A DNA stretch of 64,000 nucleotides from Cyanophora paradoxa (taxonomy: Eukaryota; Glaucocystophyceae; Cyanophorales; Cyanophoraceae). A program made the position numbers and the translations under genes. The stretch lies in the NCBI GenBank assembly GCA_004431415.1, contig QPMI01000427.1, positions 62,001 through 126,000 on the forward strand, written 5' to 3'. How positions within the stretch are numbered: the first letter of the stretch is position 1; the number at the start of each line of letters is the position of its first letter. The notes beneath the pieces were generated by a model that was given only the letters and a program-made list of their open reading frames with translations, did no database searches and was not told the origin of the DNA. Positions 1-12,372 of the stretch are shown here, in pieces.

Positions 1-16
1 TCCCGCGGGCGGCGGG

Positions 17-3000
17 ATGGCGGTAGACGTTCGAGCGCAGGCGCGCGTCGTCCTGGACGACGGCGTGACCGGCGCGGCCGCCGTCCTGGAGAGGCTCGTC
101 GATCTGGACGGCTTCGACGACCTGCAGAAGGTCCGGGGGTGCTGCGCGGCCGCTCAACCAGTTTCGACTCAATCCTCATGCGCAGGACGATATTCGCCTC
201 TTTTCGATGGATGGCTCAGAGATCCGCGACCTGCGGGCGCTCCGGCCGGACGAGGACGTGCTCATTCTCGCCGACGATAACCAAATCGTTCCAGCCCTGA
301 GGGCCGGAGCATTTCTCGCCGCGCGCAATCGGGTGCTGAGGTACAATATCTTGCAGCAACCGCGTCTTCCTCTCCATTCTGATCACGCTCGCCGCGCAGG
401 TCCGGGCTTGAGGAACACGGCCGCGTTGCGCACGCGGTCCCGCCGCGCGAACTCGATAGCGCGTTCGCGCGGTGCTCGGACGGCTCGTATCGCCTTTCCT
501 CGCTCTCTTCCGGCTCTTCCTCTCTGCACCTCCCCACGCCCCGCGCGGCCTCCCCTCGCGCCTCGGACTCACCGGCCCCCGCCGAGGCGCGTAAGGGTCT
601 CCTCGCCGCGCCGCTGGCCCTCGGCGACGCTGCGGACGTCGTTGCGAGCTCCTCTGCCTCGGAGCCCGACGAGTACGACGGCAGCGCCAGCCCCGCGGTC
701 GAGATCGACTCGGCATTCGAGGACGACGAAGAAGAAGCAGAGGGGTGCGAACCTTCAGTGGCGCCGCCGGCAAGATCTGATTCTTGCGTTCCGCAGGCCG
801 GCGCAGGAGCCTCGGACAGCTTCGCATGCGGCCCGCCGCGGCGGCCGAGGCGCGGGGAGCTCGAGGGCGCCGGGGCGCGGCCGCGGGCAGAACCGGCTGC
901 GCGGGCGCTCCCACGTGGCCCGCAGGGCAGGCCCGGCTTCCCCGCGGGTCCGTGCCGATCCGCCGCCGGACGAAGACCGGCCGCAGCCGCAGCCGCAGCG
1001 GGCGCGCGCCCGCTCGCGCGACCGCAGCCGCGGGCAGCCGTCGAAGCGCGGGCGCGGCGGCGGCGGCGGCGGCGGGACGGAGGCGGCGGCCGCGGGATCG
1101 AGCGCCGCTCGCGTGCGACTGCGCACAGAGCGCGTGGGAGCCACGGGCGTGCCCTTCGCCACGGCCCCCGTGTCGCCCCCCGTGTCGTCCCCCGGCTCCG
1201 CCCCGCGGCCGTGGCCGCGGCCTCCCCTCGCCGCGGCCGCTCCGCGTCGGCCGCCGAGGCCAAGGCCCCGGCCGCAGCGCCCGCCCCCGCGGCCGCCGCC
1301 GACCGCCCCCGCCGCCGCGGCAGCGCCAGCGCCGGCCGCGCGCCTCGCGATCGGGAGGGCGTTGAGAAGGCGCGGAGCCCTCCGCCCAGCCCCGACGTCG
1401 ACTCCCAGCGGTGCGGACCGCGCCCTCGACCGCCCCTCTGATCCTCTGACGCCCTCGCAGGGACTCGACGTCGACGTCGACTTCGACGCCGGCCTCGGGC
1501 GGCTCGAGCGCCCTCTCCTCGGCGGGCCCCGCGCCGCGCCGCACTCCGCCCCTCCACGAGCGCCGCGCCTGGTACCCGCCCCCGCCTCCGCTTCCCGAAC
1601 GCCAAGTTTGAGCGGCCCCGGACTCGGCCCCCGCCCTCCGCCCCGCAGGTACTTTTCCTTCTACCGCTTCTGGATCGTGCGGGGCCGCCCCGTGGCGGCG
1701 TACCCCGTGGCGGGGGGGCGCCCCGTCGACCTCTACGGCCTCTCCTGCAAGGCGAGTTCTATGACTAATTTCGATGACTTGAGTTCGGCCTCTGGTTTCT
1801 GACGATCTTACGTTTAAAGCATCTGAAGCTCTTAAGCTTAAGTTTGATGATTCATTGCGATCTTAAGCTCGCTCTGGAGTTCGGCCCCTGGTTTCTGACG
1901 ATGGGCGCTGCGCGCGGGGCAGGTCACCGCGGCGAGGCAGCAGGGCGCGCTGGTCCGCCCCCACCCCCCCCCCCCCCCCACCCCCACCCCCCACCCCCAC
2001 CCCCCCACCCCCACCCATCCCCCTGCCCCCCTCCTTCCCCCACTCCTTCCCCCTCCCCCCTCTCCTCCTTCCCCCCTCCTTCCCCCTCCCCCTCCGCCCG
2101 CCCCACCTCCTTCCCCCCCCCCCTCCCCCCTCCCCCCCCCCCCCCCCGACCACCCTTCTGGCTCCCTGGTCCGCCTCCAACCTCACTCAACGCCAGCTGA
2201 ACCCCTTGCGCAGAGCTGGGACCGGCTGGCGTCGGAGATGATGGCTGCACCCCCGCGGAGGGCGCGCGGGGCCGCAGCGGCGCACAGGGCGCCAAGCAGG
2301 GGCCGGGGCTGGGTGCGCCCCCCCCCCCCCCCCCCCCCTCCCCCTCCCCTCCGTTCTGAAGGCCGCGCCGCCTCGCCAGCGTGGGCGGCGCGGGCGCTGA
2401 AGGCGGCCTTCGAGCGCTGGGTCGAGCCGTACGAGGCCGAGCGCGCCCGCGGCGGCGTCCGCCCCCGACCACCGCCGAGGTAGCCAAGTGAAGTTAGTAT
2501 GCACTGCACGCGTTCCGAGATTTGATCCGCGCCCGGCAGATGGCGGAGGACCCGACGAGGGACCACTTCATCGTCTGCTGCGCCTGCGGGCACCGCCACG
2601 GCCCGCCGGCCCGCCGCCGACGCCGGCCCGCGCCCGCCGCCACCCGATCCTCCCGCGCCGCGCCTCCGCCGCCGCCGCCGCCGCCTCCGCCGCCTCCGCC
2701 GCCTCCGCCGCCGCCGCTGCCTCCGGGTCGCCTTCGGCCCAAGTCCCCGCCAGCCCGCGGCGCCTCGTGGGGTGCCGGAGCTGCACGGAGAAAGGCTCAG
2801 TCGACGTCGAGGTCCCCGCCGGGCCCGGCCCGACCGCGAGGTAGCCTTCTGATCTGATCTGATCTGAGATCGCTCCGCCTCTTTGATCGGGGCTCTGCTA
2901 AGCGGCCCCGCAGGTGCACTCGATCCGGGAGGTGCAGTGCAGCACGTGCTTCGTCTGGCTCCACGCGGTCCGCCCGCGACCCGCGCCCAGGCGCCCGCCC

Positions 3001-3227
3001 GCCTCCGCTCTCTGATCATGAATTTGATCCGTCCGTCATCGCAGCCGTGCGCGGTGGAGGCGGGCCTCGTCACGCGCGGGCGCCTAGCGCACATCGCCGC
3101 CGCCGGGCCCGGCAGGTCCGACGCCGATTCAAATTCAAAATTAAGAAGCTGACTTCATTTGATCCGGGAACCGCGCAGCGGAGTGGAGGGCGACTTCCGG
3201 TGCGGCGCGTGTCAGGCTGCCAGCTAG
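17..3227 (+). CDS. ARID and PHD-finger protein, multi-exon, 5' end possibly outside
   Basis: Probable chromatin protein. Exons lie in different frames and are joined by CAG acceptors. The exon at about 191-300 reads LFSMDGSEIRDL, resembling a ubiquitin-like/doublecortin/KHA fold (weak). A long Ser/Pro/Ala-rich acidic exon follows (about 400-1440). The exon at 1649-1751 (FYRFWIVRGRPVAAYP then VDLYGL), with short exons at about 1922-1952 and 2213-2250 (SWDRLASEM) and the exon at about 2385-2480 (ALKAAFERWVEPYE), matches the ARID DNA-binding pattern: rG-P--P--gg-DLY-L, W--va, LK--YE. A Cys/His exon at 2540-2606 (HFIVCCACGHRHG), then CSTCFVWLHA (2914-2967) and FRCGACQ (3179-3227), fit a PHD-type zinc finger. 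The stop TAG is at 3225-3227. The ARID exon has a GC donor at 1752. KDM5-like JmjC motifs are not visible. Exon borders are approximate; the ARID/PHD assignment is fairly secure. Confidence 0.6.
1952..2158 (+). repeat. Poly-C/pyrimidine tract in an intron
   Basis: About 200 bases of almost pure C with scattered T and A, lying between exons of the ARID gene. A second C run lies at 2312-2352. Introns of several genes here have the same composition. Frames crossing it are Pro-rich or Gly-rich artefacts. Confidence 0.8.
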
Positions 3228-3762
3228 CTCCGGGCCTCTGGCGCTGGCATGCCGCTGGGCCCCAACCCTGTTCCGTATCTAATATCAAGAGGGGGTAGCC
3301 CGATGTGAGAGCAGCGGGGCGGGGGTAGGGGGCAACATGCTGGGGGATAGGGGTACCCCGGTATAGCCTGGGGGTACAGCCGGCACTGCGGCATGCGCAT
3401 GCGCAAGTTCCGGACCCAACGCTGGATCTCCTGGCCTCGTGCTTCGACCGCGCACGAGCTCGAGCGCGGCAAGTTGCCGCGGCCGCCGCACCGAAGTTGC
3501 TGGCTCTTGGGGGGTACAGTCGCAATTGAGTCAGGCGAGCGCAGCGGACAATCGGCTCATGCATTCCTTGCAGCGACCGGCTACAGCGCTAGCGTGTCAC
3601 AGGATCGATCGCAGCCGTGCCGCTGCGGCGCTGGTGTTCTCCGCTGCCGCCTGAGCGCTCGCTTTCAGGGAGTCGCCCGCAGCTTGAGAGCACCGCAAGC
3701 ATCAAGCGCTTCAAGAGCAGCCTGAGCGGCGGACGAGCGCCGGGGGCGATCCGCGGCCCCCG
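3228..3762. other. Intergenic spacer between the ARID and senataxin-like genes
   Basis: No convincing exon. The stretch around 3290-3380 is G-rich with repeated GGGGTA words (TACCCC on the other strand). No RNA gene was recognised. It should hold the 3' end of the upstream gene and the promoter of the downstream gene. Confidence 0.5.
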
Positions 3763-6700
3763 ATGGCGCTCCCACCGCCTTCGGACGGTGCGGCAGGCGG
3801 GGCGGGCGTCAGTGACAGGAGCGCGGACGATGAACGCATCGCGGAGCTCATTCGCTTGAAGCCGGCCGAGCGGACGGGGTTCTTCGGCGGGGACGTGAGC
3901 GCGCAGCAGTACTTTGAGGTGTGCACGCTTCGCCCCACACGTGCCGGCGACGCGGCCGCTGTCATCTGGCGGCGTGCCGCTGTGTCTCTCGGTCCGTGCG
4001 CTCACGATCCTACCGCAGGAGACGGTCGCGTTCCTGCTGGAGCGCGAGCACTGGTACTGCCGGTTCCCCTCGCTGGCGCGCGAGCTCGTCTACCTGTACT
4101 GCTGGATCGGCAATGCGGAGGTGGACAAGGTCTTCGCGGAGATTGCTTCCCAACTCTCGCGCTGCACGACCTGGTTCGAATTTGATCGCACGCGCGCGCA
4201 GCTGCAGCGCCCGCGCGCGCGCGGGGCTGACCCCTGCGCAGCGTCGACGTGTACCAGAGCAGCCAGGCGGAGAAGCAGGCGGCGCTGCTCGAGGATTTCG
4301 AAGAGGGCCAGGTCCAGAAGTTCTTCGCGGACCTCGCCAAGTACGACGAGCAGCGGCTCCTCAGCGAGCTCGGGCGCGCGGACGACAGCGCCACGTGCGG
4401 CTCGACGAGCTCGACGAAGCCGCGCGGCAGCGCCTCTCCACCGCACTGTACGAGAGCGTCGCGTACCCGACCGCCCTCCTCGGCTCGCCCGCCCTCTACC
4501 GCGCCGTGGGCGCCGTGCGTCCGCTTGCCTCGAGCTCTGGGCCGCGGTCGTCGCCGCCGCTGATCGCGACCGCCGCGCCGCAGTGGGGCAAGAAGAGCCA
4601 GGTCGAGAGCGTGCCGCTGACGATCCAGGGCGGGCGCCCGCTCCCGGGCCTGCTGCTGCTCCTGGTGCACCCAGACGTGGTCGTGCGGGCGTGGGCCGAT
4701 GCGACTCTCGAGGAGGCCGACCCGCCGCCGACTGGTTCCGAGCAGCTCGACGCTTACGAAGACGCTATGGACTTTCTGCTCGCTACTGTGCGTCGATCTG
4801 TGCGCTTTTTCCCTCCTCCTATGCACCCACTGCACTGCAGATGTCCTCGGATCGGTTCTGGGTGCACCGCCACGGGCAGGCGGGGGCGGGCCCGGCCCCC
4901 GACGCGGAGTGGCCGCTGGCGCGCTGCGAGTTCTGGGCGGGCTTCCCGTCGGTCCTGCGGCGCTTCGACGCGGCCGCCGTCGAGCGGCTCCTGTCGCGCC
5001 ACGGCGCGCTTGTTGACATGGCGTCCCGCGCCGTCCGGGGCGACCTCTTCTGGAGCGCGGCGCGCATCCTCAGGATCCTGCTGTCCGCCGCCCGCGCCGC
5101 CACGTGGGCCCAGGCCGGCATCCGCCCGCGGCTGCTCGTGTCCCTGCTCGTCGAGCGGTGCGAGCAGCCCGGCTGCGAGGCCGCCGTCCAGAACGCGTGC
5201 ATGGACCTGCTCCCCATCGTCGTGTCCTCCATCTCGGCCCGCCCTTCCTTCCGCCATCGCCTTGCGTTTCCTTCCCGTCTGACGCTGCGCAGGACGGCGA
5301 GCGCGGCGAGCGCCGGCAGCAGCGCGCCGCGGCCCTCCGCTTCCTTCTCGTCAACGGGCCTTCGGCCGCCTTCCCCTCCCCCTCCAACGCGTGCGCTGTC
5401 CTCCGCCCTCTGCGGCGACGCGCGCCTTCTGAATGCAGCGAATCGCAGACGCATGCGCTCAGAGTCGCGCTGCGCCTGCTGCGCGCGGGGATCGACGACG
5501 ACATCTTGGATCCGGACGAGGACGAGGACGAAGCCGGTCCGCTCTTTACCATCGCGGCTGTGTCTTCTGCAGCTGACGGATCGCCGCAGAGACAGCGGCG
5601 GCCGAGGTGGAGCACGTGGCGTGGTGCGGGCCCCTCGTCAAGTTGACCTGCTCGCTGGGGAGCCCTCTGGAGCCGAAGGAGCTGGAGCAGGCCACGGACT
5701 TCCTCGCCGCCACTTTCGCGAGCGACGGCACCGCTCTGCTCTCGGTCCGCCGCTCTCTGTCTCTTTTGCGACGTCGACGTCGATCCGCACCGCGGGCAGG
5801 CGGCGCTCGCGGCGGCGCGCGGGGAGGAGCAGCGGAAGCCGCGGCTCCACTGGGCGGCGTGGGAGGCGCTCTGCGGCCCGCACCCCCTCGTCGTGCACGT
5901 CGACGGCGTCCACCCCAAGATCCTCCTGGCGGTCGTCCGCGCCGTCAGCGCCTCCGCGGCCCTCTCGCCCGCGGACGCCGCCGCGGCGGAGGCGCTGGAG
6001 GCGGCGAGGGGCTGCGCCGCGCGGCTGCTCTCGGCGGTGGCCGCGCGCCGGAGCGACGTCGCCCTCGATCCGCTGTTCCGGGACCCGTCGGGCTGCCTCG
6101 TCGCCCTCTTCGCCGGGGCGCACGGCGGGTGCCGCGAGGCCGTCTCGAGCGTCCTCCTCGCCCGCCACCCGAACGACGTCGGCTCCCTCGCGGCCCTCCG
6201 CGCCTACGCCTCCGCCCAGCCCGCCGCCGTCCGGGCCGGCCTCGTTGCCGCCGTCGAGGGCGCGGCGCGGGCGGGCCCCGTCAACGCGGCCCGCTCGCTC
6301 CGCTCGCTCTTCCTGGCGCTACAGCACGCGCTCCCCGGCCTCCCCGATCTGGAGACCTCCGGCGAGCTGCTGCTCAAGGCCGCGTGGCGCCTGGCCATGG
6401 AGTGCCTGGCCTGCGCCGCCTCCCTTCGGGCTGCCGCCCCTGGCGCGGTCCGCTCGACGCCTTTTTACCTCCGGTTCGAGAATGCTGACCGGGGCGCAGT
6501 ACGAGCCGGTCACCGTGGCGCTCCTGGAAGGTCTCCGCGAGGTGCTGGCGGCCGCGTCCCGCGCCGAGGCCTCTCCCCTCCTCGGCGACCTGGCGGCCTC
6601 CTTCCCGCGCTGGTGCCCACCGCCGACCAATCTCTGCCGCTGGCTCCGCTTTCTAATGCGCGTGCGCAGGGCGGCTCCGCTCGCGCGGCTCGGCGTGCAG

Positions 6701-9700
6701 GATTCGCAGCCGGCCATCCGGCGCCGCTGGGCCACTGTCTTCGCCGATGCCCTGGAACTCGCCGCGCGCTCCTTGCCGGGCCCCCTCGCCCTGCCGACCC
6801 CGAGGTGCTCTTCCCGCGGCCGCCCGCCTCGCCTCCCGCCTCTGATCGGCGCGCGCGCCCGCGCAGCTCGTGCCGCCGATCGCGGAGCTCGTCCGCAGCA
6901 GCGGCGGGCCGGCGGACGTGCTGTCGGACGAGCAGAAGTACAGACTCGCGGAGCTGCTGCCGGCCGTGGCGGAGGCGGCCCGCGCCCCGCCTTCCTGGGC
7001 CAACTGGCCCTCCCGCGGCAGCCCGGCGCCGCAGCCGCCCGGCCCCGCCCCGCCGGCTCTTCCGCCCAGCAGCGCCGCCGTGCAGCCGGCCCGCCTCCGT
7101 CCCGCATCGCTCCGCCGCCTATCCCTCGGGAAATTATCGACCTGACCGAAGACGACGACGAAGAGGGCGTCGTCGATCCCCGCCCCCGCCTCGCCCGGCC
7201 CCTCCACCCGCGGCCGCTCCTGCTGTCCCCGCGCCACGCCCGCTCCAGCTCCGTCGAAGCCCTTGTACCCCGTCTTTCGCGTCCGGCCCGCGGATCAGGC
7301 GGGCGCTGCGCCACCGGCGCCTTCGGGCACTGCGCCGTCGAAGCCCGCGGCCGCCGTCAACAACACCTTTCCTCCTCCAGAATCTTCGTTCCTCCGCACC
7401 CGCGCCCACTGCGCCTTCGGCGTCCAAGCCACCTGCACCCCACACCCTCCCCCGCTCGCGCGCCGCCGAACCTCCCACGGCCTTCCCCTCCGGCGGCCTC
7501 GGCCCCCGCCCGTCGCCCAAGCCAGCTCCTCCTCGTCCGCAGCGACGCAGCCGCACGACTCGCGCGCCGGCCTTCCAGCAGGACGCAGCGAGGCCGCCCA
7601 CCCCGCGCCGCCGGCGCGGGCCGCCTTCAACCTCAGCGACGTCATCGCCGACACAGTCGCGCTGGCGTCTTCCATCCCCCCCGCACCGCCGCGAGATCGT
7701 CCTCCGCCGCCGCCCCGAGCGCCGCCGCCAGCGCCGGCGCCGCAGCGCGATCCGTCGGCCGCGGCCGCGGCGAGAAAGAGGACGCCGTCGCCGGAGTCCC
7801 GCAGGGCCGACACGGCGTCACCGGAGCCCTGGATCAGCCCGGCACCGGCGCCGCAGCCCGCCAACGATCGCGAGCACCAGACTGCGCAGCCGTTCGTCCG
7901 GGGCAGCTCGCCCGGCGCGCAGCAAGCCGCAGCGAGGGGGCCCACTCCGCCGCCGGAGATGGAGGAGGGTGAGTGGGCGGAGGACGCGGAGGCCGAAGCT
8001 GAGGCTGCGAAGCACCGGGCGCGCGCCAGGGAGCTCGCGGCGGCCGCCGTCCGAAAGCCGGACCGCCGTCCAGCGAAGGTCGCCGTGGGATGGTGTTCGA
8101 CGCTCTCGCCCGTCACTGAGAATTCTTCATGCGCAGATGATGAATTTGGAGGAGGTGGGCGTGCGGCAAACCGACCTGCAGTCGGCGCGGCACTCGCGGC
8201 TGGATCAGGAGCGCGACGTGGCGAGCCGGCTCAAGCCGACCCTCGACACCCTCCACCGCACCGTTCTCTCCTGGGGTCTCAGCGAGATCCGACAAGTGCG
8301 GTTTCTTCAATTTCTTTGCCGGCTTCGCCTTGACGCGAGCGTCGACGTCGACATCGCAGGAGGCGCCCGTGCAGCCGCTGAAGCCCGTTCCCCGGTCCTT
8401 TCCTCCGTCGATGCCTACTGCTCCGGTGCGGCGTTAACGTTCTAGATCTCTAAATCTGTGAAGCTCTGCTCTTCTGCTCTCTTTCTGAACGCGTGTGGCA
8501 GTGCTGGAGCCGCTGCTGCTGGAGGAGGTGCGGGCACAGCTGCAGACCGCCGAGCGGGAGGGCGACGACGGGGACGGCGCCGCCCTGCAGGCCAAGCTCC
8601 GCTCGTGCGCCCGCCCGGCCGCTCGCCCATTAACGTTGCTTCTCGCGGCACGCTCACAATGGGGTCGCAGCGTGGATCGAGTGGACAGCTTCCACTTCGC
8701 GACGCTCCAGCTGCGGACCGTGCCGCAAGGGTCGGCTTCCCTCACGGACCACGACGTCGTTCTCTTGACGGAGGACACCGCCGCGGCGAGAGACGACGCC
8801 CTCACGTGCTTGGCAAGGCGCGCCGAAGTACTCTCAGCGTTTTTGAGCGCGCGCGCGTTTTTAAGCGCGCGCTCGGCTTTGAGCGGGCGTGCCGGCAGCT
8901 CTCTTTGAGCAAATTCTCGGCTCACGCGCTTCGCAGGTCGAGAGGGTGGAGCTCCCAGCGAACCCCGCGGGCGGGCGCGGGCCGCGGGCGGACCCGCGGG
9001 CAGTGCGCCTGAAGCTCTACCTGGACCGCTCCGGCTACGGCGTGGATCGCCGGCAGGTCATGCTGCAGCGGCTGCGGGTGGACAGCCGGTGGCGCCTGCG
9101 CAAGCTGCACAACCTCGTGACCGTGCACCGGGAGTACCAGGCCCTCCTCTCTGCTCGCCACCTCACCCTCCTGCCCCACGTATGTTTTCTCCGCGCCCCT
9201 GCCTGCATGCTTAGTTTCTAAAATCCTCTCTCAGATTCTCGACCCCGCAAAGCATCCACCCGTCTTGTCTCCTGTGCGCGTATCCCACACCCCGTTTTCC
9301 CTTCCCTCGGCGCTGATCCCGCATGACGCCGCGGCCGTAGCCTCCGGCGGCCGGATCGGCGAGCATTCTTCCCGCCCCGTTCCGAAACCAGATCGACAAG
9401 GAGTTCAACGAGTCGCAAAGGCGGGCGATCTTGCACGTCGGCACGAGTCTCTCGAGGGGCTTCTGCCTGCTGCAGGCGAGCGAGCCGTGCCTTCTTCTCT
9501 GCCGTCGCTTTCGTCTGACTTGCTCTGCCGTGCAGGGGCCGCCTGGTACCGGGAAGACGCGGACGGTGGTCGCTGTCATCAGCGCCCTCCTGATGCGCGC
9601 CGCGGCGCAGCGGGTCGGCCCGAACGCCGCCCCTGCAGCAGTGGCAGCCGCCATGCTGCCGGCGCCCGACCTGTCGAACCCTGACATGGCCCGCACCGAG

Positions 9701-11133
9701 TCGCTCCCCCGCTTCGGGGCGTCCCAGAGCGGGCCGGCGGCTCGAATCCTGGTTCGCCCCCTGACCGCCCGCCGCCTTCGACGACGTCGACGCTCAACTT
9801 CGTGCGCCAGGTCTGCGCGCCGTCGAACGCGGCCATCGACGAGCTCGTCTCTCGGCTGTGCGCGGGGCTTCCGGGCCCGGACGGGAAGAACCTCGTCCCG
9901 CCCCGCGGAACCGTCATCCGCCTGGTCCGCTGCTCCCTGCTGCTCGCTTCATTTTCGTTCCCTGATCGCGGTACGCAGGGAGTGCCGCAGGGGGGCTCCC
10001 CAGGGCCAGTGCACATCGAAACGCTGGTCGAGGAAGCTATCAGCGGCACAGCCGCGCAGTCCTCTACCGAGGGCATGCCGAGTGCGTGTCTCTCTTCTTC
10101 CGTTCGCTCTGTTGTCTGAAGCTTCGTTCAGGCGTGGAGCAGCTGGAGATGGAACTGGCCGCGGCGCAAGAAGCTTTCTCGGCCGACATTGCCCTCCTCC
10201 AGCGTCTGAACGAAGCGCTGGTTCGACTTCGCGTTTTCTAAATCTGCTATCTTTATCAACGGCGGCGCAGGCCGGGCCCGGGAACGCCGCGCCGCCCGAA
10301 TTGACTGCGGAGGAGAAAACCGATGACACGCTTGGCCGCCAGGGCGACAACAAGCAGCTGCTGCCGATGTCCGAGCGCGCGGCGGCGTGCAGGAGGCGGC
10401 TGGACTCGACGCGGGCGCACAAGGAGCATGCGCCCTTCGGACAGGTCGTGCGGGAGGATGCGGAGTGGGCGGGGGGCGGGGGCGGGGCGGGCCCCGAGGC
10501 GGCCGAGCGGGCGCGGGCGGGCTTCGAGCGGCTGCGGGCGGAGGGGCGCGTGTGCGCCGGCGAGCTGCGGGAGCTCGCGGCGAGCTCGGGCCTCCGCTCC
10601 GGAAAGTGGCTCCTCTTCGCCACCCCCGCCCAGGCCCGCCCCCGCCCCGGTCCCTCGACCCGGCCCCCGCCCCGCCCTCCATTTCTTGGGCCTAGCCTCA
10701 GCTTCGGGCGCACGTGCACATGCGCAGGTGGACGAGTGGTGGGCGAAGGTGGCGCGCGGGGTGGCGCGCGGGCAGCTGGGGCCGGCGGCCAAGGTGGCCC
10801 CCCGGGGCGGGCAGCGCGTCATCTGCGCCTACACGGCCGACTGCCTCGACGAGCCCGACGTCCGCCGCGTCCGAGAGGCCCGCCCCGCCGTCCCGCGCTG
10901 GGCCCCGCCCCTCCGCCCGGCCCTAGGACTGAGCTCGGGGCCGGCAGGCGCTGCGGGCCCTCGGGTTCGCCGGCACGCTCCGCTACAAGGCGCGCCGGCC
11001 CCCCGCCCGCCCCCGGCCTCCGGCCCCCCGCCTGACGGGCCCTCGCCCCCGGCTGCAGGCGGACCTCTACACGGCGCTGGAGATCTACGCGGAGAACCCC
11101 TGGGGGCTCCCCGTCTCCATGTACTCCCTCTAG
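3763..11133 (+). CDS. Senataxin/Sen1-like helicase, truncated and fused in frame to Bles03 exons
   Basis: Sen1/senataxin proteins are SF1B RNA/DNA helicases acting in transcription termination and R-loop removal. The start is the ATG at 3763 and the first exon ends at 3918 (GT donor). N-terminal exons are helical. The one at about 4581-4790 contains LLLLLVHPDVVVRAWA, typical of the SEN1_N domain. Later exons include IIDLTEDDDEEG (acidic), LQLRTVPQGSASLTDHDVVL, FNESQRRAI and, after a 60 bp GC-AG intron (9476-9535), the Walker A motif GPPGTGKTRT starting at 9536. Motif Ia is VCAPSNAAIDELVSRL (about 9812-9860). Helicase motif II and everything beyond are absent. The last senataxin-like exon (LLPMSERAAACRRRLDSTRA) continues without a stop into duplicated Bles03 sequence at about 10428 and, through exons 10445-10633, 10728-10877, 10948-10989 and 11059-11133, to a stop. 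The chimera could be expressed but cannot be a working helicase. Confidence 0.65.
9476..9535 (+). other. GC-AG intron inside the helicase P-loop region
   Basis: The exon ends FCLLQ and is followed directly by GCGAGCGAGC. The acceptor CAG ends at 9535 and the next exon begins with the P-loop GPPGTGKT. The strong motif on the 3' side and the Q-motif-like sequence on the 5' side fix both splice sites, giving a 60 bp intron with a GC donor. Confidence 0.8.
10445..11133 (+). CDS. Bles03/DUF1917 domain exons, 5' truncated copy fused to the helicase gene
   Basis: Bles03 (C11orf68, UPF0696) is a small conserved eukaryotic protein of unclear function. The four exons join in phase 0. 10445-10633 ends SGKWLLFATPAQ. 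10728-10877 contains VDEWWAKVARGVARG, LGPAAKV and VICAYTADCLDEPDV. 10948-10989 is ALRALGFAGTLRYK. 11059-11133 is DLYTALEIYAENPWGLP plus a stop. GKWL, VICVYT, YK-D-YT-L-IY--N-W are family hallmarks. All three introns have GC donors (10634, 10878, 10990). The 5' exon encoding LDAFLAANRPSRAFPEHV, present in the second copy, is missing; the frame continues upstream into senataxin-like sequence. Unlike copy 2, this copy has no frameshift in the GKWL exon. Confidence 0.8.
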
Positions 11134-11163
11134 CTTATAGCTAGCTGTAGACCAACTATAGAC

Positions 11164-11392
11164 TTGAAGCCCCGACCCATCCTTCCTCCCCTCCCCCGCC
11201 CCCTCCAACCCCCGATCCTCCCCCGATCCTCTCCGCCCCATCCTCCCCGCCTCCCCCATCATCCCCACCCATACCTTCTCCCCGAGCTCCCCCCCTTCTC
11301 TCCCCTCTCCCCCCCTCCCCTCCCTTCCCCCCTCCCCCCTCCCCCTCCCCCCCCCCCCCCCCCGCGCGCGCGCCCCCTCTCCCCACCCCATC
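11164..11392 (+). repeat. C-rich tract after the first Bles03 copy
   Basis: Long C/T-rich run ending CATCCCCGCAG at about 11400, matching 18459-18690 in the other copy. It could be an intron of an extended Bles03 3' end, since an acceptor-like CAG follows, or 3' non-coding sequence. Confidence 0.6.
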
Positions 11393-11549
11393 CCCGCAGC
11401 GGCCGGCCGTGGCCCTGGCCATGGGCCCCACCCGACCCTGCTTCGCCTTCAAAAACAATATCTACTTGGGTACTTCGGAAAGAATCCCAACGTCAAAATT
11501 GATATGGATTGATATCAATTGGGAAATTGATTTCGATTGGGAAATTGAT

Positions 11550-12270
11550 TTTGATCGGAAGTTAGGAGTCATTGAGTCCTCCCAGCACGGCCGCGAGTTG
11601 CAATTGGACGCCACGCCGCTGCTCGGCCGCCGAGCGAGTCCTCTCGTGCCCGGGGCCGAGGAAGCGCTCGAGCACGGGCAGCGCCTCCTGCCCCGCGCCC
11701 GCGCCCGGTCGCATTCAACTTGCAACGAATTCGAAGAAGCAACATGAAACGTTAACACTCTAGATCTCACCTCGAGGAGCTGGCTATGGAGGGCCCCTCC
11801 GTTGTCGTCGAGCTCATCCCGGAGTCCGGATCCAAAATTGCAAAATTTTGCAAATTTGTCATCCAACTGAAACGACCGAATGGGCCCCTGTACATGTACT
11901 CGGTACTAATGCGGCCCGGCCCGCATCATGTACCCTTGCGTCACAATTGTACCTTCGAATTCTCACTTGAGCATGTACCCTTGCCGAGTGGCCCCCCTAT
12001 TTCTCTTCCGGATCCGCCTCCCCCCCGTATATATATACGTAATTATAACCGCGCGCGGTTGCGCGCCCCTGGTTAAAACGAGCGGCCACCATCCCCGGGC
12101 CCGCCTTGAAGCCCCAAGACCCAAGGCCACTCCTGCTCCGCAGGGACTCGCTTGTTAGGAATCATTGAGTTCTCCCACCACAAGTTGCATTGGGACGCGA
12201 CGCCGCTGCTCGGCGGCCGATCGCAAGCGAGTCCTCTTGCATCCAGGGCCCGGCCGATCGCGAGGGAGCG
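11550..12270. repeat. Diverged internal repeat pair within the duplicated unit
   Basis: Around 11570-11660 and again at 12155-12255 the same roughly 100 bp motif occurs (CATTGAGT, then GTTGCATT/GTTGCAATTGGACG, then GACGC-ACGCCGCTGCTCGG, then GAGTCCTCT). Both occurrences recur in copy 2 (about 18845-18940 and 19490-19590), so this repeat predates the segmental duplication. The AT-richer sequence between them has no recognisable gene. Confidence 0.6.
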
Positions 12271-12372
12271 CATGATCTAGAGCCCGCGGCCGATCGTGTG
12301 TTATGCAAATGTGCACGATCCGTAAGAAAGTCTGTATGCCTAAAAAATTAAGGAAGGCTCGACGACCGGACT

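Noticed and set aside
207-1802. Overlapping 440-530 codon frames on both strands
   Set aside because: High GC removes stop codons in all frames. Only the exons supporting ARID, PHD and acidic segments with splice signals were kept.
3914-8445. Very long open frames (up to 1352 codons) on the plus strand
   Set aside because: They are Arg/Pro/Ser-rich composition artefacts. The recognisable senataxin motifs jump between frames across introns in the same interval.
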